Below, one piece after another: positions 8,299-16,103 of a DNA stretch of 64,000 bases (its first letter is position 1; each line of letters begins with the position of its first letter). The notes beneath the pieces are model-generated. The model was not told the DNA's origin, did not search any database, and saw only the letters and a program-made list of their open reading frames with translations. The stretch is from Sciscionella marina DSM 45152. Lineage in GTDB: Bacteria; Actinomycetota; Actinomycetes; Mycobacteriales; Pseudonocardiaceae. The position numbers and the translations under genes are program-made. The DNA lies in the NCBI RefSeq assembly GCF_000379465.1, contig NZ_KB905382.1:78296-142295 (forward strand), written 5' to 3'.

Positions 8299-9152
8299 GG
8301 CAGCTGGTAACCCGCCTGCTCGGCCTGCTTGGTGAACTCGCGCACCTTGGCCCGGTCCACCCGGCCCCACCAGCGCTCGTTCTCCTTGAGCGCGGAGGCC
8401 ACGATCGCGCCGTGGCACAGGGAAAGCAGCCGTTTGCCGTTGCCCTGGTTCATTCCGGAGCCGATGATCACCGGCAGGTCCGAGGCCGCGCGGATCCCGC
8501 TGATCTCGCCCTCCGCGGCCTCGTCTCCGGTGCGCCCGCCGGTCGCGATGAGCACATCCGCGTCGAAGAACTCGTTGTCCTCGGTCTGTTCGGCGAGCGA
8601 GCGATCCGCGATGATCGAGTGCGAACCGTGCTTGACGTGCACATCGGCGAACACCTTCAGATGCTCGGCGCGCAGGGTGGAGCGGTACCGGGTCGCGGTG
8701 GCCGAGGCGCCCTCGATGAAACCCTCGTTCGCCACGTAGGCGTTCACCCATTGGTTGATCCGGACGAACGGTGCCTGCGCCGCCTGTGCCGCGGCGATCG
8801 AGCAGTGTGCCCCGTTCGCGAGCACGTTCACCCCGACCGGGAGCCCGACCTGTTCGCGCACGTGGTCACCGATCACCGCGAGGTTCGCCGCGGTCTCGAA
8901 ACCCTGGTGCTCCGGTTTGGGGAAGGGCAGATCCCAGGCGTTCTCCACGATCAGCCCGTGCACCCCGCCGTCCCGGTAGGCCTCGGCCTCCTCGACGGCG
9001 AACCGGATCAGGTCCGCGACGGGTTCCCCGCGGTAGTGCGGGCTACCGGGAAGGGCGCGGCAGTGCACGACCCCGATCACCACGCGGTCGGTGCCGAAGA
9101 TCGTGTTCAGTGCCGATTCCTTCGGCGGGAAGACACCGAGTTCGTTGCTCAT
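8295..9152 (-). CDS. BtpA/SgcQ-family TIM-barrel protein
   Basis: 285 aa from ATG 9152, with AAAGGAAC upstream. The sequence fits the BtpA family: VIGVVHCRALPGSPHY at the N-terminus, then AYRDGGVHGLIVENAWDLPF, later FADVHVKHGSHSI, and near the C-terminus PVIIGSGMNQGN, the phosphate-binding loop of a TIM barrel. BtpA was named for photosystem I biogenesis in cyanobacteria. The E. coli relative SgcQ sits in a sugar operon, and the catalytic role is not established. The gene overlaps both neighbours by ATGA and lies with a PfkB kinase, which suggests a phosphorylated sugar or nucleoside-like substrate. Confidence 0.8.
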   Translation of the reverse strand: MSNELGVFPPKESALNTIFGTDRVVIGVVHCRALPGSPHYRGEPVADLIRFAVEEAEAYRDGGVHGLIVENAWDLPFPKPEHQGFETAANLAVIGDHVREQVGLPVGVNVLANGAHCSIAAAQAAQAPFVRINQWVNAYVANEGFIEGASATATRYRSTLRAEHLKVFADVHVKHGSHSIIADRSLAEQTEDNEFFDADVLIATGGRTGDEAAEGEISGIRAASDLPVIIGSGMNQGNGKRLLSLCHGAIVASALKENERWWGRVDRAKVREFTKQAEQAGYQLP

Positions 9153-9460
9153 TTGTTCCTTTCGTTCTGCTCGGCCGTGCCGAGTTGGTTGGCGAATTCG
9201 AACCACTTCGTGTATCCGCCGGAGACCAGGCGGGACCAGTGTTCGAATGCGGCTTCGGCGCTGGGGAAAGACCAGATCTCCACCTGTGAGTAGTCGCCCT
9301 GCCCGCGGATGTGGACCCGGCCGGAGAACCGCGCGCCGTGCTGCACGGAAACGTCTCGCAGCCGCTCGAATTCCCGTTCGTAGCGCTCCCGGTCGGCGGT
9401 TTCGAGTTCGTACCATGCGGTGCGCGGGAGCAGATAGTGCAGCCAGACGTATTCGTTCAT
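9149..9460 (-). CDS. small conserved-looking protein, probable alpha/beta-barrel dimer fold
   Basis: 103 aa from ATG 9460. The start overlaps the stop of the preceding gene (ATGA), and its own stop overlaps the start of btpA, so it is embedded in a coupled operon. It is rich in aromatic residues (NEYVWLHYLL, YTKWFEFANQL), and its size and strand-helix pattern suggest a dimeric alpha+beta barrel such as EthD/ABM-type proteins. No catalytic motif was recognised. The function is unknown. Confidence 0.6.
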   Translation of the reverse strand: MNEYVWLHYLLPRTAWYELETADRERYEREFERLRDVSVQHGARFSGRVHIRGQGDYSQVEIWSFPSAEAAFEHWSRLVSGGYTKWFEFANQLGTAEQNERNK

Positions 9461-10179
9461 GCGTTCTCTCCGGTGATGGCTTTCTCGAACGGGATCCGCC
9501 TGCCGAGGTAGTGGCGGGAGGTGGTGAACTTGAAATCCGCGACCCGGTCGTGTTCGCGCATGGCCGCGTCGAGCATGTCCGCGCCCGGAATCCGCCAGAC
9601 GCCGATGTGGTCCCATTCGCTCGCGGCGTCCAGCCGGTGCCGCCCGGCGATCGCGGCCCCGGCGCGCACATCGGAGGCGAAGGCGATATCGCATTCCAGG
9701 TCGTATTCGCGGCGCTGTTCCTCGCTCGCCGCCTGCCAGGCCGCGTTCCATTTCCAGAGTGCGAAGAATCCCCACTCGTCCCGGGTTCCGCGCGAGGCCG
9801 GGCTGATCACCGGCAGGAATTCCCGTGGCCCGGTGAGCCATTCGGTGCGTAGCAGCCGCGTCCAGCCGGCCCGTTCCAGCGCGGTGATTCCCGCGTGCGC
9901 CGCCGATTGGCTCGGTGCCTCGAACATCCCGGCGAAGTCCACGTCGTGGGTGAAACCCGTCGCGTAGACCGAGGGCTCGTTCGCCTGCGCATCGAGGATC
10001 CGATCGAGCGAGAGCAGCCATCCCTTGTCCCGTAAGCGATCCAGCTCAGCGAGTACCGCACTCGGATCACCAGTACCGTGCCGTTCGGCAAGACTGTGCC
10101 GTTTTGCCAGGAACACCACGGCACATCGGCCGTCGTGCGCCGCCTGGAAGACCTCGGTTTCCCCGCTGAGCAGTGTCAT
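9457..10179 (-). CDS. hypothetical protein of the btpA-pfkB operon
   Basis: 240 aa from ATG 10179, overlapping the PfkB stop (ATGA). The family was not recognised. There are two similar halves by eye: each has a hydrophobic strand near its start (CAVVFLAKR; EWGFFALWKWNAAW), with conserved-looking Trp and Asp residues and FDW/IGVWRIP-like turns. This could be two ferredoxin-like (dimeric alpha/beta barrel) repeats. There is no signal peptide or membrane segment. Position in the operon implies the same pathway as BtpA and PfkB. Function unknown. Confidence 0.55.
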   Translation of the reverse strand: MTLLSGETEVFQAAHDGRCAVVFLAKRHSLAERHGTGDPSAVLAELDRLRDKGWLLSLDRILDAQANEPSVYATGFTHDVDFAGMFEAPSQSAAHAGITALERAGWTRLLRTEWLTGPREFLPVISPASRGTRDEWGFFALWKWNAAWQAASEEQRREYDLECDIAFASDVRAGAAIAGRHRLDAASEWDHIGVWRIPGADMLDAAMREHDRVADFKFTTSRHYLGRRIPFEKAITGENA

Positions 10180-11048
10180 GACAGTTCCTCCCTGCTCGCA
10201 TAGGAGCGGTGCCCGCCGAACACCGCGCAGCTGCGCGATGCGGCCCGCACCGCGTAGTCCAGCGCGGCCTCGGGATCGGCGGATTCGCAGTACAGCCCGA
10301 TGAACGAGCCCGCGAGGCAGTCCCCGGCTCCGGTGGTGTCCACGACCGGTGGCGCATCGGCGGGAGCCGGAACCGAAAACCGTTCCGTGCGGGTGCACCA
10401 GCGGGCGCCGCGCGCGCCGTCGGTGAACACCACCGCCTGTACCCCCATGCCGAGCAGTGTCTCCAGCGGATCCGGCCCGATCGCTTGCGCCGCACGGGTA
10501 TTGCAGAACACCACCGCGGCGCCGTCCAGATGTGCGGCCAGTTCCGTGATGCCCGAGGGGAAGGTCGCCGGTTCCAGGTCGATGGACCAGGGCACTCGGG
10601 ATTCCGCGCAGCGGGCCAGCAGCACGCGCGCTGCCTCGGGTTCGTAGATAGCGGTGTGTACCCAGCCGACGTCCTCGAACGGGAGTTCCGCGCAGCTGCC
10701 CGCCGATGGGTACATCCGTACCCCGGGTGCGAGCATGAGCTGCTTCTCCCCATCGCCCGCGAGCGCGATGATCGCCCGGTTCGCCGGCCCGGTCAGGGTT
10801 TCCGGGCAGAACTCGATGCCGAGCTCGCGGCCCTGGACGAGACATTCCGCGCTCGCGGTGTCGGTGCCGATCGCGGTCACCAGGCGGGTGGGCAGCCCGG
10901 TGCGGCGGCAGGCGACGGCGGCATTGGTGACCACGCCACCGATGGAGTCGGCGAGCTCGGCCGCGACGACCTTCTCGTCCGCGGCAGGTAGATGGCCGAC
11001 CCGGATCGTGGTATCGAAAACGGTGTCCCCGACGAAGAGCGCGGTCAC
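10176..11048 (-). CDS. PfkB-family carbohydrate/nucleoside kinase
   Basis: 290 aa from GTG 11048, which has a strong GAGGAGG 4 nt upstream; a further 18 in-frame codons upstream were rejected. The N-terminal substrate-side motif is SIGGVVTNAAVACRRTGLP. The C-terminal PfkB signature DTTGAGDCLAGSFIG holds the catalytic Asp and anion hole. These mark a ribokinase-fold kinase that phosphorylates a sugar, nucleoside or related alcohol. The GTG overlaps the stop of the 82-aa linker ORF (GTGA), and its stop overlaps the next start. A second PfkB lies across the GntR gene. The substrate is not deducible. Confidence 0.8.
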   Translation of the reverse strand: MTALFVGDTVFDTTIRVGHLPAADEKVVAAELADSIGGVVTNAAVACRRTGLPTRLVTAIGTDTASAECLVQGRELGIEFCPETLTGPANRAIIALAGDGEKQLMLAPGVRMYPSAGSCAELPFEDVGWVHTAIYEPEAARVLLARCAESRVPWSIDLEPATFPSGITELAAHLDGAAVVFCNTRAAQAIGPDPLETLLGMGVQAVVFTDGARGARWCTRTERFSVPAPADAPPVVDTTGAGDCLAGSFIGLYCESADPEAALDYAVRAASRSCAVFGGHRSYASREELS

Positions 11049-11293
11049 GAATCCTCCTCGCTGGCGCTCGTCGGCCTCGTGACCGGCGGTTCTGTATCCC
11101 ACGGTGACCTCGCAAGCTCGGTCACGAGAGGCGGTCCTTCCTGAGCATCGCAGCGAGCGCCAGCGAGTGATGCCGCGAAGGCACCGATCGAGCGAGGACG
11201 CGAGGGAGCCTTGGCGACCGAGTCCCGGAACGAGTGAGAAGTCGAGCCGAGGTCGCAGCGGAGGGAAGGGCCGTATCGGGTCAGCAGGGTCAT
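11045..11293 (-). CDS. 82-aa coupled linker ORF between gntR and pfkB
   Basis: An ATG at 11293 overlaps the gntR stop (ATGA), and the TGA at 11045-11047 overlaps the pfkB GTG (GTGA). The 82-codon frame therefore joins the two genes without a break. Composition is rich in Ser, Arg, Pro and Thr and no family was recognised. It ends ..TSASEEDS, encoded by GCGAGGAGGATTCGTGA, so the last codons double as the ribosome-binding site of pfkB. It may be a real small protein, but it looks more like an operon spacer kept open to carry ribosomes through. Compare the mini-ORFs at 27666 and 47313. Confidence 0.4.
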   Translation of the reverse strand: MTLLTRYGPSLRCDLGSTSHSFRDSVAKAPSRPRSIGAFAASLAGARCDAQEGPPLVTELARSPWDTEPPVTRPTSASEEDS

Positions 11294-12042
11294 GGGCGGG
11301 CGAGCTCGATCCGGAACCGGTAGCGGTCGGCGCGGTAGGTGATCACCGCGGACTCCACCGGTTCACCACTGGCGCTCACGCAGCGCCGCCGTGCGATGAG
11401 GATCGGCGCGCCCTTGGGCACGGCGAGCCGCCTGGCCAGTTTCGGGTCGGCGACCGCGCCTTCGATGTATTCCTCACCGGAACTGATCCGGGTGCCCGTC
11501 TCGCGCTCGATCCATTGGTAGAGCGAGGACGCGTCGAGGGTTTCCGGGGCCGGGGCGTTGTCGGTGGCCACCACCCGCGGGGAGAGCCAGGATGCGCTGG
11601 AGGCGATCGGTTCCCCGTCGGCGAGCAGCACCCGGTCGATGTGCACGACCTGTTCGTCCTCGCTGAGTCCGAGCTCCTTGGCCACTTCGGCGGGCGCGGA
11701 GGCCACACTGACCTCGGAGAGCCGGTATCCGGGGGTCAGCCCGCGGGCGCGCATATCGTCGGAGAACGAGGCCAGCAGGTTCAGCGGCTGCTCCACCTTG
11801 GGGGGCAGCACGATCGTGCCCTGTCCGGAACGCCTGCTCACCAGCTGGTCGTGCTCCAGCTCGTTGAGCGCGCTGCGTGCGGTGGTCCTGCTGATGCCGA
11901 ACTGCCTGGTGAGCAGGGTTTCCGAGGGCAGGGCGTCCCCGGGAGCGAACTCGCCCGCGGTGATGCAGGAGCGCAACAGCTCGGCGATCTGGTGCCACTT
12001 GGGCACCGGTCCGTCCACCAGGTCTTCGTCATGCCACGCCAT
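11290..12042 (-). CDS. GntR/HutC-family transcriptional regulator
   Basis: 250 aa from ATG 12042 (MAWHDEDLVD). An alternative ATG at 12057 would start inside the operator palindrome and was rejected. The N-terminal GntR winged helix (about residues 15-75) shows LPSETLLTRQFGISRTTARSALNELEHDQLVSRRSGQGTIV in outline. The C-terminal UTRA effector domain (about 90-245) carries the SWLSPR and FGAARRC-like strands. UTRA regulators sense small sugars, amino sugars or related ligands. It heads the minus-strand operon with PfkB, BtpA and TenA, and is divergent from the second pfkB across a perfect palindrome, so it probably represses both units. Confidence 0.85.
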   Translation of the reverse strand: MAWHDEDLVDGPVPKWHQIAELLRSCITAGEFAPGDALPSETLLTRQFGISRTTARSALNELEHDQLVSRRSGQGTIVLPPKVEQPLNLLASFSDDMRARGLTPGYRLSEVSVASAPAEVAKELGLSEDEQVVHIDRVLLADGEPIASSASWLSPRVVATDNAPAPETLDASSLYQWIERETGTRISSGEEYIEGAVADPKLARRLAVPKGAPILIARRRCVSASGEPVESAVITYRADRYRFRIELARP

Positions 12043-12054
12043 GAATCGAACATA

Positions 12055-12072
12055 CAAACGTCATGACGTTTG
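12055..12072. promoter_or_regulatory. perfect 18-bp palindrome, likely GntR operator
   Basis: CAAACGTCATGACGTTTG is a perfect inverted repeat between the divergent gntR and pfkB genes, 12 nt from the gntR ATG. Length, symmetry and position fit a GntR/HutC-family operator controlling both directions. It is the only long perfect palindrome seen in this intergenic space. Confidence 0.7.
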
Positions 12073-12104
12073 GTCAATGGGTCATCTATGGTTAGGCTGG
12101 TTCC

Positions 12105-12959
12105 GTGATCGTCTTCTGCGGCTACGCCAACAACGATGTGACGGTGTACCTGCCCGCGCTGCCCGGCCCCGGTGCGCGGGTGCAGGCGCGTGCGCTGCGG
12201 CGCCGGGACGGTGGTATGGGCGCGAACGCCGCGTTCGCCGCCGCGCGGATGGGCGCCGAGGTGCGGTTCGCCGGGGTGCTCGGCCCCGATCCGCTCAGCG
12301 AGGCCTTTCTCGCCGAGCTCGAGCGTGCCGGGGCCGACGTGTCCTGGACCGCGCGGGACGGGGAGCTCACCACCGCGATCGTGCTCGTCGGCCCGGACGG
12401 GGACCGCTCGATCATCAGCCAGGACGATGCGGTCACCGAGGCACACCTGCAGTGGGTGCTGGAGCGGATGGCGGATGGCGATCTGCTCTATCTCGACGGG
12501 TACCGGTTCCCGTGGGCCGCTGCGCTGGTGCGCGCCGCACCGGATGTCCGCCTCGCCGTGGATCTGGACGGCTGCGAGGATCCCGATGCGGCCGGTGCCG
12601 CGCTGCTCGCCGCCGAACACGTGGTGCTGAGCGCGGAACAGCTCGCCCTGCTGGGCGCCGAACCGGGCGCGGCCGCGGTGGAGTACGGCACCACGGTGGT
12701 GCTCACCGAGGGTGCGCGGGGCTGGCGGCTCTACGCCCCGGATGGGCGGCAGTGGAATGGTCCGGCGCTCGAGGTCGCGGTGCGGGACACCACGGGCGCC
12801 GGGGACTGTTTCACCGGCGGCTATCTCGCCGAACTCGAACGGGGTGTCCCCGCGCACGAGGCCGCGCGGTTCGCCGCCGCTGCCGCGAGCCTGTCCTGCA
12901 CCGCGGAGGGGGCGCGGGCCGGGGTTCCGGACCGGGACCGCGTCGCCGGGTGTGTCTGA
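12105..12959 (+). CDS. second PfkB-family kinase
   Basis: 284 aa from GTG 12105. The N-terminal glycine motif is DGGMGANAAFAAARMGAEV and the C-terminal PfkB signature is DTTGAGDCFTGGYL with the catalytic Asp, so an active ribokinase-fold kinase is expected. It is divergent from the GntR operon and shares the palindromic operator region. Only moderate resemblance to the PfkB encoded at 10176 is seen by eye, so the two probably phosphorylate different compounds or act in sequence. It ends 3 nt before the convergent SDR stop. Confidence 0.8.
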   Translation: MIVFCGYANNDVTVYLPALPGPGARVQARALRRRDGGMGANAAFAAARMGAEVRFAGVLGPDPLSEAFLAELERAGADVSWTARDGELTTAIVLVGPDGDRSIISQDDAVTEAHLQWVLERMADGDLLYLDGYRFPWAAALVRAAPDVRLAVDLDGCEDPDAAGAALLAAEHVVLSAEQLALLGAEPGAAAVEYGTTVVLTEGARGWRLYAPDGRQWNGPALEVAVRDTTGAGDCFTGGYLAELERGVPAHEAARFAAAAASLSCTAEGARAGVPDRDRVAGCV

Positions 12960-12962
12960 CGC

Positions 12963-13892
12963 TCAGCCGAACACGTCGATCCCGGTGAGCTCGGCGCTCA
13001 ACGTCCACAGCCGGTCCGCGAGCGCATGGTCGGCGAAGGTACCGCGCACCGGGAGCTGCCGGGGGTTCCCGCGCAGCCCGAACCACCGCGGGGCCCACAG
13101 CTGCCCGCCGCGCACCGCGGGGTCGAGGGTGGCGCGGACGGCGGCCTGGGCGGCGGCCTGTTTACCGTGCAGCATCAGGGCCGCGGGCAGGCCGCGCAGC
13201 CGCTGCCCGGTCGTCGGCTCGTGCACCGGCGGGCGCGCGGGGGTGAGCGAATCGAGCGCACCGCCCGGATGGGTGACCGTACTGAGCGTGGTGCTGCCCG
13301 CGGCGCGCAGCCTGCGGTCGAGTTCGAAGCCGAACAGCATCTGCGCCAGTTTCGACCGGGCGTAGGCGCGTTTGCTCTGGTAATCACGGGTGCTCTGCGG
13401 ATCGGCCGGATCGAACTTCGCCGAACCGGCGACGAGGCTCCCGGTGGTGACCACCCGGCCCGCCTCCGCCGCCTCCAGCAGCGGGGTGAGCAGGCCGACG
13501 AGCGCGAAATGCCCGAGGTGGTTGGTGGCGAACATCAGCTCGTTGCCTTCCCCGGTGACCTGCCGTTCCGGTTGTTCGAGCAGCACACCGGCATTGCAGA
13601 CGATCGCGTCGAGCGCGGTGACCCCCAATGTGGTGATGCTTGCTTCGATCGAGGCGCGGTCCCCGAGGTCCAGCGGAACGTGGCGCAGGCGCGCCCCGGG
13701 GACCCGGGACCGGATGGTGCCCATCGCCGCCTCCGCTTTGGCGGTGTTCCGGCTGCCGAGCAGGACGGTCGCGCCGGTACTGGCCAGCTGTTCGGCGACG
13801 AAATAGCCGATCCCCGCATTGGCGCCGGTGACGAGGAAGTTCCGGTGTTCGGCGCGCGGCAGCCGGTGAACATCCCAGGATGTGGCTGACAT
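12963..13892 (-). CDS. short-chain dehydrogenase (retinol-dehydrogenase-like SDR)
   Basis: 309 aa. NAD(P)-binding motif TGANAGIG is near residue 23, with NAG (CNAGVLL) and catalytic YARSK (residue ~180 region). A long C-terminal part makes it resemble RDH/WWOX-like and protochlorophyllide-reductase-like SDRs of actinomycetes. The oxidised alcohol is unknown. It lies between the convergent pfkB and the minus-strand mbtH, 21 nt downstream of mbtH, so it could be co-transcribed with the Dap/ABC operon as its last gene and act as a tailoring oxidoreductase. Equally it may be an unrelated neighbour. Confidence 0.75.
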   Translation of the reverse strand: MSATSWDVHRLPRAEHRNFLVTGANAGIGYFVAEQLASTGATVLLGSRNTAKAEAAMGTIRSRVPGARLRHVPLDLGDRASIEASITTLGVTALDAIVCNAGVLLEQPERQVTGEGNELMFATNHLGHFALVGLLTPLLEAAEAGRVVTTGSLVAGSAKFDPADPQSTRDYQSKRAYARSKLAQMLFGFELDRRLRAAGSTTLSTVTHPGGALDSLTPARPPVHEPTTGQRLRGLPAALMLHGKQAAAQAAVRATLDPAVRGGQLWAPRWFGLRGNPRQLPVRGTFADHALADRLWTLSAELTGIDVFG

Positions 13893-13913
13893 GGCGGCAG
13901 CGTACCTGGCGGA

Positions 13914-14087
13914 TCAGTCCCGCAGGCTCCTCGGGAGCACGTTGTCCCACACCCGGTCGATATAGGCGAGGCAGTTCTGTTTGCTGCCCCGGGGTCCGGT
14001 GCGGGACCAGCCCGCGGGCGGTTCCCGGTCCGCGGGCCAGGTGGAGTACTGGTCCTCATCGTTGACCACCACGGTGTACTCGGTCAT
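13914..14087 (-). CDS. MbtH-like NRPS chaperone (short, divergent)
   Basis: 57 aa from ATG 14087, overlapping the sbnB stop (ATGA). The MbtH pattern is visible: NDEDQYSTWP, PPAGW, CLAYIDRVW and LPRSL. The usual W-T-D-M-R-P-x-S-L block reads WDNVLPRSL, so the highly conserved Met-Arg is replaced. MbtH proteins bind adenylation domains and help them fold or activate amino acids. A canonical copy lies after NRPS2 (42393). This one is short, lacks any N-terminal extension, and may serve one particular A domain or be weakly functional. Confidence 0.85.
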   Translation of the reverse strand: MTEYTVVVNDEDQYSTWPADREPPAGWSRTGPRGSKQNCLAYIDRVWDNVLPRSLRD

Positions 14088-15112
14088 GCGGGCACCCCTG
14101 GAACACTGGGCCGGCCTGGAAAGAAGTTCTCCACCGCCGTCCCGCCACCGCGTTCGGTGATCGTCCGGTGCACCCAGCTGCCCAGCGCCAGGTCGAGCAC
14201 GCCGAGCCCGAACGGGGAGAAGATCGCCGGTTGCCCGGCCGGTCGCTCGATCCGCCCGGTGAGCAGTTCGGCCAGGGTGCCGTGCACGAACTCCCGGTTT
14301 CCGGTGCGCTGTTCGGTCAGGTGCAGCGAGGTGCGCTCGCGTACGGCGTGGTCGACATCGTCGGTGATGTTGAAGGCGCCGAGGATGAGCTCCGGGGCCA
14401 GATCGCGCAGCGAGACGTGCAGGACGACGGGGTTGTGCCGCAACAGTTCCGGGTCGTGGATGTGCGGGGTTCCGGCGACCGTGGCGAGCACGACGAGATC
14501 GCTCTGCGCGCACACCTGTTCGGCGCTGTCCGCGATCCGCACCTCACCGGCGCCGTCGGCCGCGCAGTCCGCGGCGAACCGGCGCGCGGCGTCCGCGCTG
14601 TGGTCGTAGAGCAGGAATTCCCCGAGCTGCCAGTTCAGATCGCGGAAGAACCGGCGGATGTTCTCCGCGATCAGTCCGGTTCCGATGAACCCGATGGTGC
14701 TCGCTTTCCGTTGCCCGGTAAGGGCTTCCGCGCCGAGCACGGCAGAGGCCGCGGTGCGCGAGGCGGAGATCACCGAGGCTTCGAGGCAGGCGAAGGGATA
14801 ACCGGTCGTGCAGTCGTTGAGCAGCAGCGCGGCCGAGGCGCGCGGAATCCCGTTCGCGGTGTTGCCGGGGAAACTGGCGATCCACTTGATCCCGGCGACG
14901 TCGAACTCGGCGCCCAGATAACCGGGAAGCGCGATGATCCGGTCCGATTCCCGGTGCGGGAACCGCAGGAAACTGCTGTGCGGCAACACGCTTTGCTGAT
15001 CCTCGTGCGCGAGATAACCCGCGCGGATCACCTCGAGACAGCCCGGGCGGTCCGCCTCGATCTCGGCGGAGATCTCCGGGCCGCCGACGACGAGGAACGG
15101 TTTTTCGGTCAC
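14084..15112 (-). CDS. sbnB: SbnB-like N-((2S)-2-amino-2-carboxyethyl)-L-glutamate dehydrogenase (L-Dap biosynthesis)
   Basis: 342 aa of the ornithine cyclodeaminase/mu-crystallin fold. The Rossmann motif GFIGTGLIAENI lies near residue 145, and the substrate-side motifs GIKWIASFPGN and CLEASVISASRTAASAVL match SbnB. In staphyloferrin B biosynthesis SbnB oxidises the ACEGA intermediate made by SbnA, releasing L-2,3-diaminopropionate and 2-oxoglutarate. It directly follows the sbnA-like gene by 10 nt and overlaps mbtH. The pair therefore supplies L-Dap, most simply as a building block for the adjacent NRPS. Confidence 0.88.
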   Translation of the reverse strand: MTEKPFLVVGGPEISAEIEADRPGCLEVIRAGYLAHEDQQSVLPHSSFLRFPHRESDRIIALPGYLGAEFDVAGIKWIASFPGNTANGIPRASAALLLNDCTTGYPFACLEASVISASRTAASAVLGAEALTGQRKASTIGFIGTGLIAENIRRFFRDLNWQLGEFLLYDHSADAARRFAADCAADGAGEVRIADSAEQVCAQSDLVVLATVAGTPHIHDPELLRHNPVVLHVSLRDLAPELILGAFNITDDVDHAVRERTSLHLTEQRTGNREFVHGTLAELLTGRIERPAGQPAIFSPFGLGVLDLALGSWVHRTITERGGGTAVENFFPGRPSVPGVPA

Positions 15113-15122
15113 AATGGCTCCT

Positions 15123-16103
15123 TCATGCGGATGGGGTCAATTCGAGGTGCGGGTCGAAGCCGAACTGCTCGCGCACCCAGGCGCGATCGTAGACGGTGTC
15201 GGCATAGGCGCGGCCCCGATCGGCGCACAGGAAAGCAACGCTGGCCTGTTCTCCAGGACTGAAATACTCATTGAGCGCGGCGTACACGCTTCCGGTGGAA
15301 CCGCCCGCGTGAATTCCGTGCGTGCGCAACAGTTCGTGGCAGCCGCGGATCGCGTCCTGTTCGCGCACCAGCATCACCTCGTCGACGAGGGCGTGCTCGC
15401 ACAGCGGTGGGCGCATGCTCGAACCGAGCCCGGGCAGCCGCCGTTTTCCCGGTGTGTCCCCGAAAATGGCGGACCCCGAGGCATCGACGGCGATCACCTT
15501 CGCCTGCGGGAACTCCTGTTTCACCCGCAACGAGAGCCCGCTGATCGTGCCGCAGGTGCTCGTCCCGACGAACAGGTAGTCGAGCCGGTCGAGCTGTGCG
15601 CACAGTTCTCCGCCGGTGAGCCGGTAATGCGCGAACAGTGCGTCGAGGTTGGCGTACTGGTTCGGCCAGTACACCGGGTCGAGCTCGGTGCGCAGCCGCT
15701 GCACCGCGGCCAGCCGGGTGCTCAGGAATCCGCCGCTGGCATCGCGTTCGGTCACTTTCTCCACCCGGCGGCAGGTCTTGCGCAGAAAGCGTTCGGTCGT
15801 CGCGTTCACATTCGGATCGATCACCGGGATGAACTCGATGCCGAGCCGGGAGCAGAAGTTCGCCAGGGAGATCGCGAAATTCCCCGATGAGGACTCGACG
15901 ATGGTGCTGTCCCTGGTGATTTCGCCGCGTTCGACGGCGGACTTCAGGATCCAGTACGCGGAACGGTCCTTGGAACTGCCGTTCGGATTCTCGTATTCGA
16001 GTTTGGCCCACAGGTCGAGCTCGTGCGAGAGGGCGACGACCGGGGTCTCGATCATCGCGGCACGCAACTCGGTGATCCCGCGCAGCAGCTGGCGATCGGT
16101 CAT
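15123..16103 (-). CDS. sbnA: SbnA-like 2,3-diaminopropionate synthase (PLP, ACEGA-forming)
   Basis: 326 aa from ATG 16103, overlapping the stop of the SHMT-like gene (ATGA). It has the cysteine-synthase fold type II: PLP lysine in NPNGSSKDRSA (about residue 45), asparagine loop ESSSGNFAISLA, and glycine-rich phosphate site GTSTCGTISG. It resembles SbnA, which joins O-phospho-L-serine and L-glutamate to form ACEGA. Together with SbnB it makes L-Dap. The gene order sbnA-sbnB-mbtH in one coupled operon facing the NRPS supports dedicated precursor supply. Confidence 0.88.
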   Translation of the reverse strand: MTDRQLLRGITELRAAMIETPVVALSHELDLWAKLEYENPNGSSKDRSAYWILKSAVERGEITRDSTIVESSSGNFAISLANFCSRLGIEFIPVIDPNVNATTERFLRKTCRRVEKVTERDASGGFLSTRLAAVQRLRTELDPVYWPNQYANLDALFAHYRLTGGELCAQLDRLDYLFVGTSTCGTISGLSLRVKQEFPQAKVIAVDASGSAIFGDTPGKRRLPGLGSSMRPPLCEHALVDEVMLVREQDAIRGCHELLRTHGIHAGGSTGSVYAALNEYFSPGEQASVAFLCADRGRAYADTVYDRAWVREQFGFDPHLELTPSA

